Under the pieces are notes generated by a model. That model searched no databases, was not told the origin of the DNA, and was given only the letters and a program-made list of their open reading frames with translations. The translations under genes were made by a program, and so were the position numbers. DNA of 64,000 nt from an uncultured Paracoccaceae bacterium (GTDB taxonomy: Bacteria; Pseudomonadota; Alphaproteobacteria; Rhodobacterales; Rhodobacteraceae): NCBI GenBank assembly GCA_947493145.1, contig CANLPZ010000001.1, positions 186,001-250,000 of the forward strand. The letters run 5' to 3'. Below, one piece after another: positions 27,959-36,221 of the stretch (position 1 is the stretch's first letter; every line of letters starts with the position of its first letter).

Positions 27959-28381
27959 CTAGTCGTCGCGGTGCACTTTCTCACGACGCTCATGTTTTTC
28001 TTGCGCCTCTAGGCTCATCGTCGCAATTGGGCGCGCATCAAGCCGTTTCAGGGAAATCGGTTCCCCCGTCATATCGCAATACCCGTATTCACCTTCGTCA
28101 ATCCGGCGCAAGGCGGCTTCGATTTTGCCAACCAATTTACGGGCGCGGTCGCGGGTGCGCAATTCCAATGCGCGGTCAGTTTCCTCAGACGCGCGATCTG
28201 CAATATCTGGGATATTACGTGTGCTGTCTTGAAGACCTTCGATTGTGTCACGGCTGTCAGACAGCAATTCGGACTTCCAATCCAATAATTTACGTCTAAA
28301 ATATTCGGTTTGCCGCTCATTCATGAACGGCTCGTCTTCAGCTGGCTTGTAATCGTCCGGCAGAAATACTTCGGCTTTCAT
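27959..28381 (-). CDS. dksA: RNA polymerase-binding protein DksA, degenerate zinc finger
   Basis: A secondary-channel factor that tunes RNA polymerase with ppGpp; 140 residues. The long coiled coil (FRRKLLDWKSELLSDSRDTIEGLQ to LRTRDRARKLVGKIEAALRRIDEG) is intact. In the finger region the four zinc cysteines are reduced to one: the motif reads YCDMT, then MSLEA, where CxxC pairs are expected. Zinc-less DksA is known from Rhodobacter. GGGAGAAAAT sets the start at 28381. Confidence 0.9.
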   Translation of the reverse strand: MKAEVFLPDDYKPAEDEPFMNERQTEYFRRKLLDWKSELLSDSRDTIEGLQDSTRNIPDIADRASEETDRALELRTRDRARKLVGKIEAALRRIDEGEYGYCDMTGEPISLKRLDARPIATMSLEAQEKHERREKVHRDD

Positions 28382-28555
28382 ATTTTCTCCCTCAGGCTTG
28401 GGCAAAACGGAGCCACCGTTTCGTCACAGGACCTAAATATAGGGGCGGTCTACCGCAAGTGTTACCCTATGTCACGGTCAAAACGACGTGATTTGCGCCG
28501 CACATGGTCTATGATAGGCAAAGCATTCCTCCAACTGGTGAAAGAGACCAACGAT

Positions 28556-29395
28556 ATGAAATTTTCCGGCACCGATAATTACATCGCAACCGATGATCTT
28601 ACCGTTGCGGTGAATGCCGCCGTGACATTGGAACGCCCTTTGTTGGTCAAAGGTGAACCTGGAACTGGAAAAACTGAACTGGCGCTTCAGGTCAGCGCGG
28701 CTCTTGGCCTGCCCATGTTGGAATGGCACATAAAATCGACCACCAAAGCGCAACAAGGTCTGTATGAATACGACGCTGTAAGCCGCCTGCGCGACAGCCA
28801 ATTGGGCGATGAAAAAGTACATGACGTAAAAAACTACATAAAAAAGGGGAAACTCTGGCAAGCGTTCGAGGCAGACGGCAAAGTTGTTTTGTTGATTGAT
28901 GAGATCGACAAAGCCGACATCGAATTTCCAAATGATTTGCTCCAAGAACTCGATAAGATGGCGTTTCACGTTTACGAAACCGGCGAGACGATCACGGCAA
29001 AACAACGCCCGATCGTCATCATCACCTCAAATAACGAAAAAGAGCTACCAGATGCGTTTTTGCGCCGCTGTTTTTTCCACTACATCCGGTTTCCTGAAAT
29101 GGATGTGATGAAACGAATCGTTGAGGTACATTTCCCCGATATTAAGGACGCTTTGCTGACAACGGCGCTCACACAGTTCTATGAAATCCGCGAAACGGCC
29201 GGATTAAAGAAAAAACCATCCACATCCGAAGTTCTGGATTGGCTCAAGTTATTGTTGGCCGAAGACCTGACGGCACAAGACCTGCAATCAACTGGGACGA
29301 ATGCGTTGCCAAAACTCCACGGTGCGCTCCTCAAAAACGAACAAGACGTGCATTTGTTCGAACGTTTGGCTTTCATGGCACGGTCAGGGCGTTGA
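28556..29395 (+). CDS. MoxR-family AAA+ ATPase
   Basis: A 279-residue AAA+ ATPase of the MoxR group. It has Walker A GEPGTGKTEL near residue 34, Walker B VVLLIDEIDKAD, sensor 1 IITSNNEKELPDAFLRRCFFHY and arginine fingers in that same stretch. MoxR proteins act as chaperones with VWA-domain partners, as for methanol dehydrogenase, CO dehydrogenase and other metalloenzymes. The VWA partner lies 2.1 kb downstream on the same strand with three genes in between. The ATG at 28556 is the first sensible start, since the upstream frame is not conserved-looking. Confidence 0.92.
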   Translation: MKFSGTDNYIATDDLTVAVNAAVTLERPLLVKGEPGTGKTELALQVSAALGLPMLEWHIKSTTKAQQGLYEYDAVSRLRDSQLGDEKVHDVKNYIKKGKLWQAFEADGKVVLLIDEIDKADIEFPNDLLQELDKMAFHVYETGETITAKQRPIVIITSNNEKELPDAFLRRCFFHYIRFPEMDVMKRIVEVHFPDIKDALLTTALTQFYEIRETAGLKKKPSTSEVLDWLKLLLAEDLTAQDLQSTGTNALPKLHGALLKNEQDVHLFERLAFMARSGR

Positions 29396-29506
29396 AACCT
29401 TAACGGGGAAATTTCACGGTTTCGCCTCATTCGCTCCCTGATTGGGTCAAACTGGTGCAAGATATCTTACGCCATAGTTCCGGATAAACCGGAGGGAGAC
29501 ACAGGC

Positions 29507-29965
29507 GTGAGCAGCCAAAACGACACTTTACGGATCCGGTCCCTGACCGCCTCAGACAGGGCGGCGTGGCAAGATTTGTGGGCGTCATATCTGGCGTTTT
29601 ATGAAAGCTCTGTGTCGACAGAGGTCTATGACACGACATTTTCGCGACTTCTTGGCGATGATAAGCGTGACTATTCCTGTTTTGTTGCGGAATTGGAGGG
29701 CACCCTTGTGGGGTTGGTGCATTTTCTGTTCCACCGGCATTGCTGGAAAATTGAAGATACCTGTTATCTTCAGGACCTTTATGCGCATCCCAATGTGCGT
29801 GGCCGTGGAATTGGCGCCGCATTGATCAAGGCGGTGTATGACGCCGCAGATCAGGCGGCTTCCCCGTCTGTGTATTGGATGACGCAAGATCACAATGTAA
29901 CCGCGCGCAAGCTGTATGATCAAATCGGTCAGCTTTCGCCCTTTATTAAGTATCAGCGTCCGTGA
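29507..29965 (+). CDS. GNAT family N-acetyltransferase
   Basis: A 152-residue GNAT protein starting at GTG 29507, directly after GGAGGGAGACACAGG. The acetyl-CoA loop is visible as LYAHPNVRGRGIGAALIKAVYDAA, and the substrate half contains LRIRSLTASDRAAWQDLW. The substrate is unknown. Its stop overlaps the start of the DUF2927 gene by 4 bases (GTGA), tying it translationally to that lipoprotein. Confidence 0.9.
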   Translation: MSSQNDTLRIRSLTASDRAAWQDLWASYLAFYESSVSTEVYDTTFSRLLGDDKRDYSCFVAELEGTLVGLVHFLFHRHCWKIEDTCYLQDLYAHPNVRGRGIGAALIKAVYDAADQAASPSVYWMTQDHNVTARKLYDQIGQLSPFIKYQRP

Positions 29966-31335
29966 AGTTAAAAAGTTTATTCCCCATTTTGGCAATCTTA
30001 GCCGCCTGTAACCCGTCCAACCTTCCAGAGGTCAGCACGCGCGCCGTCGCCCCATCGACGACCCTGCCCCCGATGAAAGTGTTCCAAGGCACCCCCGCCA
30101 CAACAACCACACGCCCAAATTCGGAAATCATGACGGATTTCTTGGACTTGGCCTTTCGGATGGAAAGTGGCCGTTCAATTCCGGTCATGACCCGCTTTAA
30201 TGGGCCCATCACAGTACGTGCAATCGGACAGGTCCCTGCCAGCTTGATGCCGGACTTGCGGTCCTTGGTCACGCGCATACGCAATGAAGCCGCGATTGAT
30301 ATTTCTGTTTCAAACTCACCAAATGCATCGATCACGGTCGAAGCCATTAAACGCAAAGACCTGCAACGCGCCGTTCCACAGGCCGCTTGTTTCGTGGTGC
30401 CGCGTGTCTCGAGCTGGGCAGAATACAAATCTGCCCGCCGCACCAAAACGATCGATTGGACGACGCTGAACCGACGTGAAAAGGCATCGATCTTTATCCC
30501 GTCTGACGTCAGCCCCCAAGAGGTACGCGACTGTTTACACGAAGAACTGGCGCAGGCGTTGGGCCCGCTCAATGACCTGTATCGCCTGCCTGACAGCGTG
30601 TTTAACGACGACAACATCCACACTGTTTTGACCGCTTTTGATATGCTGATCCTTCGGATGTACTATTCTGCGGATCTTTCAAACGGCATGACCCGCGGAC
30701 AAGCCGCAGCCGTTTTACCATCGCTTTTGGCCCGAATGAATCCGGCCGGTCAACGGGGCGGCGGACGCGCGATCCAAGATACGCCGCGCGACTGGATCAC
30801 CTATATGACCACCGCGCTTGCACCGGGGTCATCACGCAATATGCGCGCGAACTCCGCCGCACAAGCTGTTGATATTGCTGGAGCTTTGCGTTGGTCTGGA
30901 CCGCGCCGTGGGTTTACCCACTATGCCCAAGGGCGCATTCAGGTTGGCACCGATCCCGATGCGGCGTTGGCGTCTTTCATCACAGCGCGTCGTTTCTACG
31001 GCTCTGATCCGTCGACCCAACTTCACGCGGCACATGTCGCTGTTCAATTGGCAGCCTTCACGCTGTCCTCTGGTCAGGCGGAACAAACGTTGTCTTTGGT
31101 GGATGGGTACATCCCCTATGCACATCGCGCCCAAAACGCAGCCCTATTGGCAACCCTTATGATGTTTCGCGCCGAAGCGCTTGAACTCATGGGCCGCGAC
31201 GCAGAAGCGCAGCGCGTTCGACTGGACAGCCTTGGCTGGGCGCGATACGGATTTGGTTCAGAACAAAACGTTCGGGCCAGACTGCGCGAAGTGCAAAACC
31301 TAAGCCCGACCAGCAAAGGGTTGCTAAATTTATGA
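29962..31335 (+). CDS. DUF2927 lipoprotein
   Basis: A 457-residue exported protein. The signal has lipobox ILAAC, with Cys16 as lipidation site. A proline-rich spacer leads to a DUF2927 core (MTDFLDLAFRMESG to IFIPSDVSPQEVRDCLHEELAQALGPLNDLYRLPDSVFNDDN). The HEELAQ segment resembles a metallopeptidase HExxx helix, but the second His is Gln, so peptidase activity is doubtful. Residues 310-450 look like TPR-type helical pairs. The start is GTG 29962 inside the GNAT stop, and the stop overlaps the next small gene by 4 bases. Confidence 0.85.
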   Translation: MKLKSLFPILAILAACNPSNLPEVSTRAVAPSTTLPPMKVFQGTPATTTTRPNSEIMTDFLDLAFRMESGRSIPVMTRFNGPITVRAIGQVPASLMPDLRSLVTRIRNEAAIDISVSNSPNASITVEAIKRKDLQRAVPQAACFVVPRVSSWAEYKSARRTKTIDWTTLNRREKASIFIPSDVSPQEVRDCLHEELAQALGPLNDLYRLPDSVFNDDNIHTVLTAFDMLILRMYYSADLSNGMTRGQAAAVLPSLLARMNPAGQRGGGRAIQDTPRDWITYMTTALAPGSSRNMRANSAAQAVDIAGALRWSGPRRGFTHYAQGRIQVGTDPDAALASFITARRFYGSDPSTQLHAAHVAVQLAAFTLSSGQAEQTLSLVDGYIPYAHRAQNAALLATLMMFRAEALELMGRDAEAQRVRLDSLGWARYGFGSEQNVRARLREVQNLSPTSKGLLNL

Positions 31336-31499
31336 TCTACGCGATTTCCGCCGCACTTGGGGCTTTGCTCGGGGTTTATCGTGCGAAAAAACTTGGCGGA
31401 AAGGACTTTGACTACCTTTTGTATGCCACTGTTTTCGCGATCATTTTTATGTTGATCACACTTTTCTTGTCGCTAACGCTTCTTCGATCAGGCACATAA
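31332..31499 (+). CDS. 55-residue small membrane protein
   Basis: The start ATG overlaps the DUF2927 stop (ATGA) and the stop lies 6 bases before the VWA start, so it fills the gap exactly. Translation gives a hydrophobic N-terminus (MIYAISAALGALLGVY), a short polar linker (RAKKLGGKDFD), and a second hydrophobic stretch (YATVFAIIFMLITLFLSL). Two membrane helices in a hairpin are likely. No known family, but the coupled position argues for a real gene. Confidence 0.65.
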   Translation: MIYAISAALGALLGVYRAKKLGGKDFDYLLYATVFAIIFMLITLFLSLTLLRSGT

Positions 31500-31505
31500 T
31501 ACGGC

Positions 31506-32693
31506 ATGTTCCTGCCGTTCTTTGATACCCTACGCAAAACCGGCGTCCCCGTTTCCATACGGGAATTTTTGTCGTTTCTGGAGGCAATGCAAGCCGGATT
31601 AACGACCTATGACGTGGACTCGTTTTATTACCTTGCCCGCGCGATCATGGTCAAAGATGAACGCAACATCGATAAATTTGACCGCGCCTTTGCGGCGACA
31701 TTTTCCGGTTTGGAAAACATCACCGCCGAAGAGGTTCTAAACGCAGTCGATATCCCGCAAGAGTGGCTCGAAAAGCTTGCAGAAAAACACCTGACGCCCG
31801 AAGAAATGGAAGAGATCAAATCCCAAGGTGGGTTTGATAAGCTGATGGAGACCCTCAAAAAACGACTTGAGGACCAAAAAGGTCGCCACCAAGGTGGAAG
31901 CAAATGGATCGGCACCGCGGGCACCTCCCCCTTTGGCGCTTATGGGTATAACCCCGAAGGCGTTCGAATTGGTCAGGACAAATCGCGCCATCAGCGCGCT
32001 GTCAAAGTTTGGGACAAGCGTGAATTTCGCAACCTTGATGATAATATCGAGTTGGGAACGCGAAATATCAAAATCGCTCTGAAACGCTTGCGCAAATGGG
32101 CCCGCGATGGCGCCGATGACGAATTGGACCTTGGCGGCACCATTCGTGCGACGGCGGAAAACGGATATCTTGATGTTCAAACACGCCCCGAACGCCGCAA
32201 TGCAGTCAAGGTTTTGTTGTTTCTTGACGTTGGTGGATCAATGGATCCCTACATCCGTGTGGTCGAGGAATTGTTCAGCGCGGCGCGCGCCGAATTCAAA
32301 CACATGGAATATTTCTATTTTCACAACTGTCTTTATGACGCGGTGTGGAAAGACAACCGCCGTCGATGGGATGAAAAAATGTCCACTTGGGACATCTTGC
32401 GCACCTATGGCAAAGACTACAAATGCATCTTTGTCGGTGATGCCTCGATGTCACCCTACGAAATTGCTTACCAAGGCGGTGCATCAGAATTCTGGAACGA
32501 AGAACCTGGATCGGTGTGGCTGGAACGGGCACGTGATCAATGGGCCGATCATATGTGGATCAACCCAGTTCGCGAAAACCTATGGGGTTACACCCATTCC
32601 ATCGGCATGATCCAAGAAATTTTCGGCCCCGATCGCATGGTTCCGATGACACTTGACGGGATTGGACGCGGTATGAAGCAGATCAGCGGCTAA
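31506..32693 (+). CDS. VWA-domain protein (CoxE-like)
   Basis: A 395-residue protein with an N-terminal helical region (LRKTGVPVSIREFLSFLEAMQAG) and a C-terminal von Willebrand A domain. The MIDAS motif reads FLDVGGSMD, DxGxS rather than the standard DxSxS, and FVGDASMSPYEI supplies the later metal contact. Proteins of this type partner MoxR ATPases such as the one at 28556. The helical N-terminus resembles CoxE, a factor in metallocentre assembly. Client unknown. Confidence 0.9.
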   Translation: MFLPFFDTLRKTGVPVSIREFLSFLEAMQAGLTTYDVDSFYYLARAIMVKDERNIDKFDRAFAATFSGLENITAEEVLNAVDIPQEWLEKLAEKHLTPEEMEEIKSQGGFDKLMETLKKRLEDQKGRHQGGSKWIGTAGTSPFGAYGYNPEGVRIGQDKSRHQRAVKVWDKREFRNLDDNIELGTRNIKIALKRLRKWARDGADDELDLGGTIRATAENGYLDVQTRPERRNAVKVLLFLDVGGSMDPYIRVVEELFSAARAEFKHMEYFYFHNCLYDAVWKDNRRRWDEKMSTWDILRTYGKDYKCIFVGDASMSPYEIAYQGGASEFWNEEPGSVWLERARDQWADHMWINPVRENLWGYTHSIGMIQEIFGPDRMVPMTLDGIGRGMKQISG

Positions 32694-32732
32694 CCCCTTG
32701 CCCCGCAGTTTTTTTGCACCCATATCTACCCC

Positions 32733-33419
32733 ATGCTCAAGTTTACACCTATCGTTCTTGCCCTGATTTATGGTATCGTCATGTACCGTGTTTCAGTATG
32801 GCGCACGTTGAAAGAATTGGATACGAAATCAACAGAATTGGTCGATCCAGAGCTAAATCAACTCACCGACCAAATGGCGCGCAGCTTGGATATTCCGCGG
32901 ATTAAGGTCCATCTGTACGAAATCGACCCTGTAAATGGTCTCGCCGCCCCCGATGGCCGGATTTTCATCACCCGCGGGTTTTATAACAAATTCCGCACCG
33001 GCGAAGTCACAGGCCCCGAAATGGCCAGCGTCATCGCCCACGAGCTTGGCCATGTGGCGCTTGGACATTCGCGCCGGCGTATGATCGATTTTTCAGGCCA
33101 AAACGCTATGCGCACAGCGCTTGGCATGATCATCAACAGATTTCTACCGGGAATTGGCTATTGGATCGCGGGTATGATTATGCGTCTTTTCGCGGCACGT
33201 CTCAGCCGCGATGACGAATTTGAGGCCGACGCCTATGCCTCTGCGCTTTTGACAAAATCAGGAATCGGGACAGAGGCGCAAAAGTCGCTCTTTTCAAAAC
33301 TCGAACGTCTGACAAATTCGAACTCTGGTGCGACGCCTGCGTGGTTCCTGTCACACCCCAAAACACAACTGCGCATTGATGCGATTGAGGCGAACGAAGC
33401 CAAATGGAACGCCTCCTAA
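32733..33419 (+). CDS. M48-family zinc metalloprotease
   Basis: A 228-residue HtpX/Ste24-type protease with an N-terminal membrane helix (residues 3-20). The zinc site is HELGH at 103-107, with the third ligand in DDEFEADAYAS. It is much shorter than HtpX and has one clear further membrane segment (ALGMIINRFLPGIGYWIAGMIMRLF). It lies 39 bp after the VWA gene on the same strand, so it is probably the last gene of the MoxR unit. Confidence 0.88.
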   Translation: MLKFTPIVLALIYGIVMYRVSVWRTLKELDTKSTELVDPELNQLTDQMARSLDIPRIKVHLYEIDPVNGLAAPDGRIFITRGFYNKFRTGEVTGPEMASVIAHELGHVALGHSRRRMIDFSGQNAMRTALGMIINRFLPGIGYWIAGMIMRLFAARLSRDDEFEADAYASALLTKSGIGTEAQKSLFSKLERLTNSNSGATPAWFLSHPKTQLRIDAIEANEAKWNAS

Positions 33420-33424
33420 CCCTT

Positions 33425-33483
33425 TGGTTTCTTTTTTGCAAAAATACTCTGGGGGGCTGCGCAGCAGCGGGGGCAAAGCCCCC
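33425..33483. repeat. Dispersed intergenic repeat copy with terminator-like hairpin
   Basis: Between the convergent M48 and PIN genes. TGGTTTCTTTTTTG (33425-33438) followed by AAAAATACTC (33440-33449) matches the repeat arms in the ilvB-ilvN gap. After it come a GCTGCGCAGC palindrome and the hairpin GGGGGC-AAA-GCCCCC (33469-33483). It probably ends transcription from both sides. Confidence 0.65.
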
Positions 33484-33492
33484 AAATCCCGC

Positions 33493-34032
33493 TTAGACAA
33501 GCGCTTTGCCCAATCTCGGCAAACGCGCCTTTTTCATCAGCTTTCGCATGGTCCAGTCGTCACCAGACAAACGGATCGCCTCAGCCAACACAGCGTCACA
33601 CACGCGTTGCATGTCCGATGGATTGGCTTCGAACACTCCGAGCAGGAAATTGTCAGGATCGGCGCGCGAAACGCCTTCTTCGGCCAGAATGTTGCGCGGA
33701 AAATCCTTGGCATTCATGGTTAAGATCACATCACAAGACCCTGAAATTGCAGAAGATAACACATGAATATCGTTTTGATCTGGCAACCAAAGACGCTGTT
33801 TTAATCCCACGTCCGGTTTCACAATCGATGTCGGGAATTTTGCGCGCAGTGTTGCGATTTCGGACCGCGCGTACAATTCTTGTTCGCCGCCGTGTCGCGC
33901 CGCTGCGCGTGCCCATTCTTCCAACAAACGCTCCGACCAACGCGGTTCGAACAGACCGGCTTGCGCAGCCCCCAAGGTGACCTCGCGCATCACGGTCGGG
34001 TATAAAACACAGGCGTCGATTAACACTCTCAT
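33493..34032 (-). CDS. PIN-domain protein
   Basis: A 179-residue PIN-fold protein with putative catalytic acidic residues in VLIDACVLYP (Asp6), the LPDQNDIHVLSSAI segment (Asp pair) and the ILTMNAKDFP strand. It resembles toxin-type PIN nucleases in fold, but no antitoxin gene adjoins it. It is translationally coupled to rlmI (ATGA overlap), which makes a housekeeping RNA role more likely than a toxin role. Confidence 0.85.
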   Translation of the reverse strand: MRVLIDACVLYPTVMREVTLGAAQAGLFEPRWSERLLEEWARAAARHGGEQELYARSEIATLRAKFPTSIVKPDVGLKQRLWLPDQNDIHVLSSAISGSCDVILTMNAKDFPRNILAEEGVSRADPDNFLLGVFEANPSDMQRVCDAVLAEAIRLSGDDWTMRKLMKKARLPRLGKALV

Positions 34033-35228
34033 AGACGGAAAAACAGCGCCTTTAGGTATCCGCTTTCGGCCAACTGCGGCAAAACGGGATGATCAGGACC
34101 AGCGTATCCCGTGTGGATCAATTGCCCCATGCGCCCTGCACGCCCGATACCGCGAACGGATGCGTTGCGGAATTTCACCACATCTGCGGCATGTGAACAC
34201 GAACACAGCCCCAGATATCCGCCCTCGCGCACCAATGGCGCGGCAAGTTTCGCGACCCGTTCATAAGCGCGCAACCCTTTGTCCAATGTATTTTTCGACG
34301 GGGCAAAGGCTGGTGGGTCACAAATCACCACGTCGAATTGGCGCGCCTCGTCCCCCAACTGGGTCAAAACGTCAAAGGCGTCACCTTTTATGCTGGCGAA
34401 CCGGTCCGTGGCCCCCATTGCAGCCGCCCCCGTTGCCGCAAGGTCCAACGCGGCAGCAGACCCATCAACGCATGTCGCGGCTGCCCCACCCCCTGCAAGC
34501 GCGGCCAAACCGAACCCGCCCACGTGGGAAAATACGTCCAAGACCTCTGCGCCATGACACAGGCCCGCAGCAAACCCGTGGTTTAGACGTTGGTCGTAAA
34601 ACAACCCTGTTTTTTGCCCACCCATAAGATCAGCCATATAGGTGGCCCCATTCATGTGCACGGGGATTGGATCGCTGGGCGCTGTCCCGCGTAACACGAC
34701 CGTTTCTTCGTCCAAACCTTCCAAGATGCGCGACCGGCCAGATGCGTTTTTGATCACGCAGGTCACACCGGTCACCTTGACCAAGGCATTGACCATTTGA
34801 TCCAACAACACTTCGGCCCATGCCGCATTGGGTTGCAAAACGACTGTATCGCCAAATCGGTCCACAATAACACCGGGCAACCCGTCGGATTCCGCATGGA
34901 TCAAACGGTAAAATGGCGCGTCAAACAAACGTTCGCGATGCGACAAAGCTGTTGCGAATTTTGCCTCGAACCACGCCTGATCAATCACCGCATCAACATT
35001 TCGGTCGATCATCCGGCCGATGATTTTGGAATTTGGATTAACCGTCACAATTCCCAATGGCACACGGTTTTCATCGTGCAAAATCGCAAGGCTCCCCGCC
35101 TCTATTGATTTTGTACGCCGGTCAGTCACCAGCTGATTTGCATATATCCAAGGATACCCGAACCGCACATTACGGGCATCGGTTTTGGGTTTCAGGCGGA
35201 CAACAGGAAAAGGGGACGATATATTCAT
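34029..35228 (-). CDS. rlmI: 23S rRNA (cytosine-C5) methyltransferase, RlmI type
   Basis: A 399-residue protein with an N-terminal PUA domain (VRFGYPWIYANQL to IVTVNPNSKIIGRMI), an RNA-binding linker and a class I SAM-dependent methyltransferase domain. The SAM site is EVLDVFSHVGGFGLAALAGGG, the catalytic-loop motif IV region is FDVVICDPPAFAPSK, and CSCSHAAD carries the cysteines expected of an m5C enzyme. Exact target base inferred from family only. Confidence 0.87.
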   Translation of the reverse strand: MNISSPFPVVRLKPKTDARNVRFGYPWIYANQLVTDRRTKSIEAGSLAILHDENRVPLGIVTVNPNSKIIGRMIDRNVDAVIDQAWFEAKFATALSHRERLFDAPFYRLIHAESDGLPGVIVDRFGDTVVLQPNAAWAEVLLDQMVNALVKVTGVTCVIKNASGRSRILEGLDEETVVLRGTAPSDPIPVHMNGATYMADLMGGQKTGLFYDQRLNHGFAAGLCHGAEVLDVFSHVGGFGLAALAGGGAAATCVDGSAAALDLAATGAAAMGATDRFASIKGDAFDVLTQLGDEARQFDVVICDPPAFAPSKNTLDKGLRAYERVAKLAAPLVREGGYLGLCSCSHAADVVKFRNASVRGIGRAGRMGQLIHTGYAGPDHPVLPQLAESGYLKALFFRL

Positions 35229-35276
35229 ACCGTCCCCTTAGAGAATTTCTGTTACAGGCGAAAGCCTAAGTTCGTT

Positions 35277-35921
35277 TTAAACTTGGCGTCCAGCCAATGC
35301 CATGGGCGATCCACGTTGCACCGAAAACGGACGTGTCAGTTCCTCTTGGATCACTTGGCCCAAATGCTGCGTAATACGGAATTTCTGTGTCATACCCTGA
35401 CGTTCCGCTTCAAGCGCCTTGTATCCGCCGTAGGCTTCGAACGACGCATCAACGATGCGGTTTTCGATCAGCACAGCCCCTGTTGTGGCGTCTGTCACTG
35501 TCATCGCGAATTTCAACGAATGCACGCCACCAACGGTATAACGGGCTTTTTCAGTCAAAGAATGGAAACGCAAAACCTGAACTTGAACGTTGACGTTCTG
35601 ATTACCAGTCAGTTGCGACGTCGTGTTTCCCATACCACTTTGGAAAATTCGGCCGATCTGTTCATGGCGATCACCAGGAAGATCCCCGCGCCAAACAATA
35701 TCCGCTACTGGATAGTACATGTTCGCCTCAGAAACACGCAAATCGCGTGGAACCAAGATATTTAGTTCAACAACATCAAATGACGGGGCAATTGTTACAC
35801 TGTCTGTTAGGCCGACAACCGGCGTATCAGCAGGCGCGTTCCGGCTTGCTGTATCAACAGACGCACAGGCAGAAACCGAAAACAACAAAGCGGCTGCTGC
35901 AAAAAAGCGTGTTAGTTTCAT
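35277..35921 (-). CDS. DUF6778 family lipoprotein
   Basis: A 214-residue protein with a lipoprotein signal (MKLTRFFAAAALLFSVSACAS, lipidated Cys about residue 19). A beta-rich domain follows (VELNILVPRDLRVSEANMYYPVADIVWRGD). The family appears restricted to Rhodobacterales and has no known function. ATG 35921 is chosen because AGAGGTGA lies 5 bases before it; the in-frame GTG at 35930 overlaps that site. A probable small RNA and its terminator lie just upstream on the same strand. Confidence 0.8.
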   Translation of the reverse strand: MKLTRFFAAAALLFSVSACASVDTASRNAPADTPVVGLTDSVTIAPSFDVVELNILVPRDLRVSEANMYYPVADIVWRGDLPGDRHEQIGRIFQSGMGNTTSQLTGNQNVNVQVQVLRFHSLTEKARYTVGGVHSLKFAMTVTDATTGAVLIENRIVDASFEAYGGYKALEAERQGMTQKFRITQHLGQVIQEELTRPFSVQRGSPMALAGRQV

Positions 35922-36000
35922 TTTAATCACCTCTGACCTTAACGGCCTTTGTTAGAGTTTTCCCAGGCGTTCTTTGGTTAAAATTCAATTCAAAAGAGGC

Positions 36001-36031
36001 AAAAATAAGAAAACCGCGGGATTTTTCCGCG
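36001..36031 (-). terminator. Intrinsic terminator on minus strand upstream of the DUF6778 gene
   Basis: The stem CGCGG (36031-36027) pairs with CCGCG (36019-36015) around an A-rich loop and is followed by a T-rich tract ending at 36001. It precedes, rather than follows, the coding sequence on this strand. Confidence 0.6.
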
Positions 36032-36145
36032 ACTTTCATCGAACGTCTATGTGTCTGACCATGTAAAACCACACGGTTTAGCGTCAAACCTGTGTTGCGT
36101 GCCCCACGTGTTCTGCAACGTGTAAACATACGAGATCAGACACAT
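36001..36145 (-). ncRNA. Candidate structured small RNA or leader RNA with intrinsic terminator
   Basis: Read on the minus strand, three structures follow in order. A bulged hairpin has arms GTTG...CAAC and CGTG/CACG near 36120-36093. A second hairpin has arms GGTTT/AAACC around GACGCT near 36090-36070. A GC stem CGCGG/CCGCG (36031-36015) is then followed by GTTTTCTTATTTTT. An outer 10-bp inverted repeat (TCAGACACAT 36136-36145 with 36049-36058) could close the first two into a three-way junction. A weak promoter TTGGGG-N18-TATGTT lies inside the 5' part. No open frame here looks real. It is either a free small RNA or an attenuated leader of the DUF6778 gene. Confidence 0.45.
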
Positions 36146-36221
36146 TGCCCCCAACGTTCCCTTGCCTGCCCCGCCAAAAATCGGCACCAAAAGAAAGGCA
36201 AAAGGTCGTAAAAATAGTGAT

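Noticed and set aside
33493..34032. PIN protein as a toxin of a toxin-antitoxin pair
   Set aside because: No small antitoxin-like gene adjoins it, and it is coupled to rlmI instead.
35923..36129. A 68-codon minus-strand open frame before the DUF6778 gene
   Set aside because: It runs through the hairpins and terminator of the candidate RNA and has no protein-like pattern.
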